This document shows, piece after piece, positions 7,744-12,596 of a stretch of DNA of 12,596 nucleotides (the first letter of the stretch is position 1; the number at the start of each line of letters is the position of its first letter). The stretch is from an uncultured Lachnospiraceae bacterium. GTDB lineage: Bacteria; Bacillota; Clostridia; Lachnospirales; Lachnospiraceae. The stretch covers positions 1 through 12,596 of the forward strand of contig CAJUHQ010000100.1 in assembly GCA_910586095.1 (NCBI GenBank), read 5' to 3'. A program made the position numbers and the translations under genes. Below the pieces are notes generated by a model, which had not been told where the DNA came from, did no database searches, and worked only from the letters and a program-made list of their open reading frames with translations.

Positions 7744-7772
7744 AAGCATCTCTTTTGAGGTGTTTTCTTTTT
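7744..7772 (+). terminator. Rho-independent terminator of ABC operon
   Basis: AAGCATCTC and GAGGTGTTT pair over about 9 bp (G-U pairs included) around a TTTT loop and run into TCTTTTT. It starts 6 bases after the ATPase stop codon. Confidence 0.75.
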
Positions 7773-7803
7773 AAGTTATCAGATTGTACAATCCGACAAC
7801 TTA
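7772..7803. repeat. 32-bp interrupted palindrome with perfect GATTGTACAATC core
   Basis: The core GATTGTACAATC (7782-7793) is a perfect 12-bp palindrome. The flanks TAAGTT and AACTTA also mirror each other, giving 15-bp arms with only two A-C mismatches. It begins in the T-run of the preceding terminator, 198 bases before the ROK gene. It has the size and symmetry of a dimeric repressor operator, but no promoter or gene is obvious next to it. Confidence 0.5.
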
Positions 7804-7937
7804 TGAATGGGTATGGCTGAATAGTAACAATGTGAGTGTTCTATTTGTGGGAAAAAGTTTTCGTTAAGAGGTGACTGTAATATTGATTTTTTCAGTGGGA
7901 TAGCAGACAAAAAGCATAAAGGATTTATAAGATAACG

Positions 7938-7966
7938 TTGCTTTTTTATAAAAGAAATGATACACT
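7938..7966 (+). promoter_or_regulatory. Promoter of the ROK regulator gene
   Basis: TTGCTT (7938-7943) and TACACT (7961-7966) are separated by 17 bases, and the -10 is preceded by TGA (extended -10, TGnTACACT). Predicted transcription start is near 7973, so the palindromic operator at 7974-7990 begins right at +1. Confidence 0.6.
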
Positions 7967-7973
7967 TAGAAAA

Positions 7974-7990
7974 ATACTTTAATAAAGTAT
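7974..7990. promoter_or_regulatory. Candidate ROK repressor operator (autoregulatory)
   Basis: ATACTTTAATAAAGTAT is a perfect 17-bp palindrome around one central base. It lies just before the ribosome binding site AGGTGAT and over the predicted transcription start. Its 12-bp core TTTAATAAAGTA recurs exactly at 9304-9315 downstream of the dehydrogenase promoter. AT-rich palindromes of this kind are typical for XylR/NagC-type ROK repressors. Confidence 0.65.
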
Positions 7991-8000
7991 AGGTGATGAT

Positions 8001-9128
8001 ATGAATACGAAGAAAATAACCAATATGGAAGTAAAAAAGAAAAATAGAAATGAGGTTTTTCGCTATATCTGTAAACATGAAACAGTGTCAAACCCCGATA
8101 TCTCATATAATATGAAAATCAGTCTGCCTACAGCAACACAGATTACAAAGGAACTGATAGCAGAAGGGTTATTAGAAGAAAAAGGAGAGCTACAATCAAC
8201 TGGGGGAAGAAGGGCGAAAGCATTATCGGCAGTAGTCAATGCAAAACTGGCGGTAGGGCTAGATATCACCAAAAACCATATTACATTGTTGCTTACCAAT
8301 ATTGTGGGAGAGATCCTAAAATATGAGCGCGTCTGTCAACCATATGTTTCAGGAGAGACTTATTACCAAAAAGTAAATGAAAGACTAGAACTTTTTTTGG
8401 ATGAAAGCAATATTGACAGAAAAAAAGTTTTAGGGGTGGGTATATCTTTTCCAGGAATTATAGATTTGGATAAAGAGTTGATAACGTATTCTCACATATT
8501 GGGGGTAGAGGCGCTACCATTTGATTCAGTGAGAAGTTTTTTCTCTTATCCATGCTTTTTTCTAAATGATGCCAATGCAGGAGCATATGCAGAAGGATTT
8601 TATGGAGATGAGGCAGAACAGTTTTTCTACCTTTCTTTGAGTAATACAGTAGGTGGTGCGATTTTTAGTAGGAATGAGCTGATACAAGGTAAGAATTTCC
8701 GGTGTGGCGAAGTCGGTCATATGACAGTTGTTATGGATGGGGAAAACTGCTACTGTGGGAAAATGGGATGTTTAGATGCTTATTGTGCAGCATGGCGTTT
8801 ATCTGAGGCGGCAGATGGAAAACTAGAACAATTTTTTGGTCTGTTGGATCAGGGAGATTTGGAAGCGGCAAAAATATGGGATTCTTATACGGATTATTTG
8901 GCTATTGCAGTCAATAATATACATATGGTTTTGGATTGTGATATTGTCTTAGGAGGCTATGTAGGAAGCTGTATAGGGATGCATCTTCAAGAATTATGGG
9001 ATAAAGTGGCTAGAAGAAATACTTTTGGGGAAAAAGAGCCTTATGTGAAGGTTTGTAATTATAAGGTGGCAGCGGCGGCATTGGGAGCAGCGCTAAAAGT
9101 GATAGAGACATTTGTCAGTCAGATATAA
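8001..9128 (+). CDS. ROK-family transcriptional repressor (XylR/NagC-type)
   Basis: This is a sugar-responsive DNA-binding repressor. An N-terminal winged helix-turn-helix (about residues 10-65, with NPDISYNMKISLPTATQITK and a GGRRA wing end) is followed by a ROK domain. The ROK domain shows the sugar-pocket Asp in LNDANAGAYAEG (D190), GEVGH (236-240) and the zinc-binding cluster CYCGKMGCLD (C250, C252, C257, with H240). The usual Glu after the last cysteine is replaced by Asp259, and the phosphate-binding glycine loop is degenerate (LSNTVGGAI), consistent with a regulator rather than a kinase. At 375 residues it has normal length. The ATG at 8001 has AGGTG 5 bases upstream. A palindromic operator lies over its own transcription start, implying autoregulation, and a matching site lies by the next gene's promoter. 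The inducer is unknown; a pentose, hexitol or pentitol is likely from the neighbours. Confidence 0.92.
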   Translation: MNTKKITNMEVKKKNRNEVFRYICKHETVSNPDISYNMKISLPTATQITKELIAEGLLEEKGELQSTGGRRAKALSAVVNAKLAVGLDITKNHITLLLTNIVGEILKYERVCQPYVSGETYYQKVNERLELFLDESNIDRKKVLGVGISFPGIIDLDKELITYSHILGVEALPFDSVRSFFSYPCFFLNDANAGAYAEGFYGDEAEQFFYLSLSNTVGGAIFSRNELIQGKNFRCGEVGHMTVVMDGENCYCGKMGCLDAYCAAWRLSEAADGKLEQFFGLLDQGDLEAAKIWDSYTDYLAIAVNNIHMVLDCDIVLGGYVGSCIGMHLQELWDKVARRNTFGEKEPYVKVCNYKVAAAALGAALKVIETFVSQI

Positions 9129-9150
9129 AATAAGCAAAGACTGTTATAGA

Positions 9151-9181
9151 AAGAGGTTTCAGATATGAGACTTCTTTTTTT
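9151..9181 (+). terminator. Rho-independent terminator of the ROK gene
   Basis: AAGAGGTTTC (9151-9160) and GAGACTTCTT pair over 10 bp with two G-U pairs around the loop AGATAT, followed by a run of T. It separates the regulator transcript from the dehydrogenase gene. Confidence 0.8.
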
Positions 9182-9255
9182 GTGTGCATTTTTAATGAAA
9201 GTACCAGTGAAGTTTTGGTGGAAATAATGAAAGTATAGGATTTGTTAAAAAGTAA

Positions 9256-9284
9256 TTGACAAAACAAACTGCTGATAATAAAAT
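9256..9284 (+). promoter_or_regulatory. Promoter of the dehydrogenase/symporter genes
   Basis: A consensus -35 TTGACA (9256-9261) is 17 bases from TAAAAT (9279-9284), a near-perfect vegetative promoter. Predicted start is about 9291, leaving a 60-base leader that contains the shared operator. A promoter this strong would need a repressor to be regulated. Confidence 0.8.
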
Positions 9285-9299
9285 TAGATACATAATAAA

Positions 9300-9316
9300 A
9301 CTATTTAATAAAGTAA
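9300..9316. promoter_or_regulatory. Second candidate ROK operator, in the dehydrogenase leader
   Basis: TTTAATAAAGTA (9304-9315) exactly matches the core of the palindrome at 7974-7990; over the full 17 positions 13 agree, with the left arm degenerate. It sits about 10-25 bases downstream of the predicted transcription start, a blocking position. A further TAAAGT half-site follows 12 bases on (9321-9326). Confidence 0.55.
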
Positions 9317-9350
9317 TAAATAAAGTGATGTATGAAAGGAGAAAACAATC

Positions 9351-10400
9351 ATGGAAGGAAAAATGAAAGTAGCAGTTATGTTGGGAATTGGCAAGATGGG
9401 ATTTGAGGAAAGAGATATCCCAAAAGCAAAAGATAATGAGGTGCTTGTCAAGCTGGAGTATGTAGGAATCTGTGGCAGTGACCTGCATTATTACGAGACA
9501 GGGGCAATTGGTGACTACGTAGTAAAGCCACCCTTTGTACTTGGACACGAGCCAGGCGGAACGGTTGTGGAAGTGGGGAAGGATGTAAAACACCTAAAAG
9601 TTGGTGACAAGGTTGCGTTAGAGCCAGGCAAGACTTGCGGTCATTGTGAGTTCTGTAAAACAGGAAATTACAATCTCTGCCCTGATGTAGTATTTTTTGC
9701 AACACCGCCAGTGGACGGAGTATTTCAGGAATATGTGGCGCATGAGGCCGATCTTTGCTTTAAACTTCCCAGTAATGTAAGCACAATGGAGGGCGCGTTA
9801 ATCGAGCCTCTTGCAGTGGGATTTCATGCTGCAATGCAGGGAGGAGCAAGGGCAGGACAGACAGCGGTGGTTATGGGAGCAGGCTGTATTGGTCTGGTGA
9901 CAATGATGGCATTAAAGGCAATGGGTGTGTCAAGAGTTTATGTAGTAGATATCATGAAAAAACGTCTTCAGAAAGCGCTGGAGTTGGGGGCAGATGGCAT
10001 CATTAATGGAGCGCAGACAGACGCTGTAGAAGAGGTAAGAAAACTGACAAATGGAAAAGGCTGTGATCTTGCAGTGGAGACAGCAGGCACGCAAATAACT
10101 ACAGTACAGACGATACATATGACAAAAAAAGGTGCAACGATTGTGTTGGTAGGATACAGTAAGAGCGGCGAAATGACATTGCCTATGAGCCTTGCACTAG
10201 ATAAGGAACTGACATTCAAGACCGTATTTCGTTATCGTCATATCTATCCGATGGCAATAGAGGCTGTTGCAGCAGGCAAGGTAAACTTAAAAGGAATTGT
10301 GACAGATATCTTTGGACTTGATGAAGCACAAAAAGCTATGGACTACAGTGTGAATAATAAATCCGACATTGTAAAAGCAGTGATACGCATTGACAAGTAA
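9351..10400 (+). CDS. Zinc-dependent sorbitol/xylitol-type dehydrogenase
   Basis: This medium-chain alcohol dehydrogenase of the polyol dehydrogenase group would oxidise a sugar alcohol to a ketose in the cytoplasm (for example sorbitol to fructose or xylitol to xylulose) with NAD. Catalytic zinc ligands are C41 (GICGSDLHYYETG), H66-E67 (GHEPGG) and E152 (LIEPLAVG). The structural zinc site is complete with C96, C99, C102 and C110. The Rossmann motif GAGCIG (176-181) is followed by D200 at the end of strand beta-2, favouring NAD over NADP. At 349 residues it is full length. AAGGAG lies 8 bases before the ATG at 9351. A strong promoter and a ROK-type operator precede it, and a GPH symporter follows 146 bases later, suggesting uptake and first oxidation of one substrate. 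Which polyol cannot be decided from sequence by eye; L-threonine-dehydrogenase-type activity is a less likely alternative. Confidence 0.93.
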   Translation: MEGKMKVAVMLGIGKMGFEERDIPKAKDNEVLVKLEYVGICGSDLHYYETGAIGDYVVKPPFVLGHEPGGTVVEVGKDVKHLKVGDKVALEPGKTCGHCEFCKTGNYNLCPDVVFFATPPVDGVFQEYVAHEADLCFKLPSNVSTMEGALIEPLAVGFHAAMQGGARAGQTAVVMGAGCIGLVTMMALKAMGVSRVYVVDIMKKRLQKALELGADGIINGAQTDAVEEVRKLTNGKGCDLAVETAGTQITTVQTIHMTKKGATIVLVGYSKSGEMTLPMSLALDKELTFKTVFRYRHIYPMAIEAVAAGKVNLKGIVTDIFGLDEAQKAMDYSVNNKSDIVKAVIRIDK

Positions 10401-10546
10401 ATAAAAAATAATAGATAGAATCTCTGAAATTTGATGAGGAAAGTTTGTTTCTTTCTTTTGGGAAATAGGTATTTTTTATACTTATAGGTTTAAATAAAGA
10501 CAAGATTGAATTTGGCCAGTATTCATAGTAGGAGAGGAGGATTGTA

Positions 10547-11935
10547 ATGGAGCAGAAGAACACAGATGTAAAAGTGCCATTGATTAGTAAGATCGCCTAT
10601 GGTATGGGGGATGTGGGATGCAATTTTAGTTGGATGTTTGTAGGAAATTTTCTGATGATATTTTATACAGATGTTTTTGGGATAGGGATGAGTGCAGTTG
10701 CAGCATTGATGTTGTTTTCGAGATTTTGGGATGCAATCAATGACCCTGTAATCGGCGGTTTGAGTGACAAAACACATACGAGGTGGGGAAGATATCGTCC
10801 TTGGCTTTTGATCGCCGCGCCGTTGACAGCTCTAGTACTGATGCTAACCTTCTGGGCACATCCAGATTGGTCATCTACCGCAAAGATTATCTATATGGCA
10901 GTTACTTACTGTATTTTGGTATTAGGCTATACCTGCGTCAATATCCCTTATGGAACTTTGTGCGGTGCCATGACACAAAATATAGAGGAACGGGCGAAAA
11001 TTAACACATTCCGTTCTGTCAGTGCGATGGTTGCTATTGGCATTATCAATATTATAACGGTTCCTCTAATCGCAGCGCTAGGAAATGGAAATGACAAAAA
11101 GGGGTATCTTTTGATAGCGATTATATATGGATGTATTTTTGCAGCATGTCATATCTTTTGCTTTGCAAAGACAAAGGAAGTTGTGAAAGTGCCAGAGAAA
11201 GAAAAAACATCCCTAAAAGTACAGTTATCGGCAGTTGCCAAAAACAGGCCATATTTGATTGCGGTGGCAGGGCAGTTTTTGTTTGGGGTGACTCTTTATG
11301 GAAGAAATGCGGATGCACTTTACTATTTTACATATGTGGAGGGGGATCAGGCATTATTTAGCACCTATTCTCTTTTTATCATTATCCCTTCTATCATTGG
11401 TGCAGCCTGTTTCCCAATGGTATTTCGGCTGACAAACAATAAAGGGCGTTCTGCATCTATATTTGCACTGCTTACAGGGATTAGTATGTTCTGTATGTAC
11501 TTTTTTACAGTTGGAAAATCACCTATTCCATTTTATCTGTTTTCATGTTTGGCGCAGTTTTTCTTTTCAGGATTTAACACAGCGATTTATGCGATAGTTC
11601 CAGATTGTGTAGAGTATGGTGAATGGAAAACAGGGCTTCGCAATGACGGTTTTCAGTATGCATTCATTTCTTTAGGAAATAAGATCGGAATGGCAATCGG
11701 AACTTCTGTACTAGCAGGCGTTTTGGGCAGCTTCGGATATGTAGCAAACGAACAACAAAACTCAGCAGTGCTGGCTGTAATTAAACATTCTTTTACTACA
11801 GTGCCTGGTATATTGTGGATTATAACAGCGGCAGTTCTATTTTTCTATCGTTTAAATAAGAAAGCGTATAACAAGATCGTAGAGGAAATTCAGGAAAGAA
11901 AAAATAATACTAGTTCTGGCAGGTCTGCACATTAA
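10547..11935 (+). CDS. GPH-family cation:sugar symporter (MelB/XynP-like)
   Basis: This twelve-helix membrane symporter of the glycoside-pentoside-hexuronide:cation family imports a sugar or glycoside with Na+ or H+. The hallmark helix-2/loop segment is present: SRFWDAINDPVIGGLSDKT then RWGRYRPWLL (about residues 58-88), with D62 and D66 corresponding to the cation-site aspartates of MelB-type proteins. The second family hallmark DCVEYGEWKTGLRNDG (354-369) and the following GNKIG are also intact. At 462 residues it is full length. The ribosome binding site AGGAGG lies 6 bases before ATG 10547. Between the dehydrogenase and this gene is only a weak hairpin (10437-10457) and a poor promoter-like TATACT (10477-10482), so expression probably comes mainly from the dehydrogenase promoter. 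The substrate is inferred to be the polyol, pentose or glycoside handled by the dehydrogenase, though GPH carriers more often move glycosides than free polyols. Confidence 0.93.
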   Translation: MEQKNTDVKVPLISKIAYGMGDVGCNFSWMFVGNFLMIFYTDVFGIGMSAVAALMLFSRFWDAINDPVIGGLSDKTHTRWGRYRPWLLIAAPLTALVLMLTFWAHPDWSSTAKIIYMAVTYCILVLGYTCVNIPYGTLCGAMTQNIEERAKINTFRSVSAMVAIGIINIITVPLIAALGNGNDKKGYLLIAIIYGCIFAACHIFCFAKTKEVVKVPEKEKTSLKVQLSAVAKNRPYLIAVAGQFLFGVTLYGRNADALYYFTYVEGDQALFSTYSLFIIIPSIIGAACFPMVFRLTNNKGRSASIFALLTGISMFCMYFFTVGKSPIPFYLFSCLAQFFFSGFNTAIYAIVPDCVEYGEWKTGLRNDGFQYAFISLGNKIGMAIGTSVLAGVLGSFGYVANEQQNSAVLAVIKHSFTTVPGILWIITAAVLFFYRLNKKAYNKIVEEIQERKNNTSSGRSAH

Positions 11936-11946
11936 TTGTGCAGACC
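11922..11946 (+). terminator. Strong hairpin overlapping the symporter stop codon
   Basis: GGTCTGCACA and TGTGCAGACC form a perfect 10-bp stem around TTAAT, which carries the TAA stop. It looks like a terminator stem but is followed by ATATTAAGATAT rather than a T-run, so it may be a weak terminator or a 3'-end stabiliser. Confidence 0.45.
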
Positions 11947-12045
11947 ATATTAAGATATAACGATTTAGAATGAATGGATATATGTAGCAGAATAGATTAG
12001 GAAAAGAAAAATATCGTAAAGCAAAAATACTATACTATGTGATGC

Positions 12046-12074
12046 TTGACAGTTTATTATATTTTAGATAAAAT
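12046..12074 (+). promoter_or_regulatory. Promoter of the DUF4180-like gene
   Basis: Consensus TTGACA (12046-12051) and TAAAAT (12069-12074) are separated by 17 bases. Predicted start is about 12081, giving a 42-base leader. Parts of this element reappear inverted after the gene. Confidence 0.8.
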
Positions 12075-12096
12075 ATGGATTTAACTGGAATTTGTA
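12048..12096. repeat. Left arm of an interrupted inverted repeat flanking the DUF4180-like gene
   Basis: Three blocks, GACAGTT (12048-12054), TAGATAAA (12065-12072) and AACTGGAATTTGTA (12083-12096), recur in the same order on the opposite strand at 12528-12500, with the spacers shortened there. The 14-base block is an exact inverted match. The left arm overlaps the promoter and leader. Confidence 0.5.
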
Positions 12097-12122
12097 CTGC
12101 AAATGAGGTTTAGGAGGACATT

Positions 12123-12491
12123 ATGAATATTGAATACTTGAAAGATAATGGAACAGAGATTGCGGTTATTTCCAGTGATGAAAAGCTAATTGTTGATACA
12201 CAATCTGCTTTAGATTTGGCTATGACTGCTAAGTACGAAACAGGTGCAACAAAAATAGTAATCAATAAGTCGGCAGTATGTGAGGAATTTTTTATCCTTA
12301 GCAGCGGCGTGGCAGGCGAAATACTTCAAAAGTTTATCAATTATCACGTTAAAATTGCCATTTATGGGGACTATTCACAATATATCAGTAAACCATTAAA
12401 AGATTTTATTTATGAATCAAATAATGGCAACAACTTCTTTTTTGTGTCAACCAAAGAAGAGGCAATACAAAAGTTGACAGAAACACAATAA
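12123..12491 (+). CDS. DUF4180-like small protein
   Basis: This is a 122-residue soluble protein with no signal peptide or membrane segment. The pattern matches what I recall of the DUF4180 family: an N-terminal strand region with ISSDEKLIVDTQSALDLAMTAKYETGATKIVINKS given by its ends only (about 17-50), then EEFFILSSGVAGEILQKFINYHVKIAIYGDYS and FIYESNNGNNFFFVSTKEEAI near the end. The alternating strands and helices suggest a compact alpha/beta fold. No catalytic motif is evident and the family has no established function that I can cite. The start is clear: AGGAGG (12112-12117) 5 bases before ATG 12123, behind a near-consensus promoter, so it is transcribed on its own. It has no functional link to the symporter upstream. 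Inverted copies of promoter/leader segments bracket the gene, hinting that it may be a mobile or duplicated cassette. Confidence 0.8.
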   Translation: MNIEYLKDNGTEIAVISSDEKLIVDTQSALDLAMTAKYETGATKIVINKSAVCEEFFILSSGVAGEILQKFINYHVKIAIYGDYSQYISKPLKDFIYESNNGNNFFFVSTKEEAIQKLTETQ

Positions 12492-12499
12492 CCATATCA

Positions 12500-12528
12500 T
12501 ACAAATTCCAGTTTATCTACTAACTGTC
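12500..12528. repeat. Right arm of the inverted repeat flanking the DUF4180-like gene
   Basis: TACAAATTCCAGTT (12500-12513) is the exact reverse complement of 12083-12096. TTTATCTA (12512-12519) and AACTGTC (12522-12528) are reverse complements of the other two left-arm blocks, in matching order. The arm begins 9 bases after the stop codon. Confidence 0.5.
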
Positions 12529-12596
12529 TTAACTTTCCTTAATTTTCAAGGCTTTGCGGTATGCCTAACCTTAAAATATGTATCCTTTTCCCTTGT
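12529..12596. other. Window end without assignable feature
   Basis: No gene, hairpin or promoter can be supported in these last bases. A minus-strand reading frame is open from the window edge to a stop at 12546-12548, but with only 16 codons visible it cannot be called a gene end. Confidence 0.5.

Noticed and set aside
7804..7937. Possible decayed gene between the ABC operon and the ROK promoter
   Set aside because: Short open stretches only, no start with a ribosome binding site and no recognisable protein pattern.
10437..10457. Weak hairpin AGGAAAG/CTTTCTT after the dehydrogenase gene
   Set aside because: Seven A/T-rich pairs with a G-U and only a short T-run; too weak to call a terminator.
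10477..10498. Possible own promoter and ROK half-site before the symporter
   Set aside because: TATACT lacks a recognisable -35, and the AATAAAG similarity to the operator is short and expected in AT-rich DNA.
12546..12596. 3' end of a minus-strand gene at the window edge
   Set aside because: Only 16 codons before a stop and no recognisable motif.
1..12596. CRISPR arrays, tRNA/rRNA genes, insertion sequences or transposases
   Set aside because: No regularly spaced repeats, no cloverleaf or rRNA-like sequence, and no transposase-like protein were seen.

Overview
The window looks like chromosomal DNA from a low-GC Gram-positive bacterium, most likely a gut-type Clostridia (Lachnospiraceae-like). 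The grounds are the AT-rich intergenic DNA, strong AGGAGG-type ribosome binding sites, TTGACA/TAAAAT-type promoters, LytTR/GHKL signalling, a Clostridia-style lipoprotein and a GPH sugar symporter. Every gene I accept is on the + strand. Taxonomy is inferred from style only; there is no rRNA or other marker gene.

Region 1 (1-1278): the 3' three-quarters of a drug-efflux-like MFS transporter cut by the window edge, a 14-bp palindrome, a perfect-stem terminator (1059-1097) and an AT-rich promoter region.

Region 2 (1279-7772): a self-contained signalling and export module. It has a LytTR response regulator overlapping a GHKL (AgrC-like) membrane histidine kinase, then a secreted lipoprotein, three dissimilar polytopic membrane proteins and a bacitracin/lantibiotic-type ABC ATPase, closed by a terminator. 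A 9-bp direct repeat with a 22-bp period (two helical turns, LytTR-site geometry) sits just upstream of a weak promoter for the lipoprotein. This suggests that the two-component system switches on the ABC operon. No pheromone precursor or processing protease is visible, so the signal and the cargo are unknown. This is the best candidate here for a poorly described system.

Region 3 (7773-11946): a sugar or polyol module. A ROK-family repressor is followed by a zinc-dependent sorbitol/xylitol-type dehydrogenase and a GPH-family cation:sugar symporter. A 17-bp palindrome at the repressor's own transcription start shares a 12-bp core with a site just downstream of the dehydrogenase promoter, suggesting that the ROK protein controls both itself and the catabolic genes. 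No sugar kinase is present.

Region 4 (11947-12596): a DUF4180-type small protein behind a near-consensus promoter. Parts of that promoter and leader reappear in inverted orientation just after the gene. The last ~100 bases have no assignable feature.
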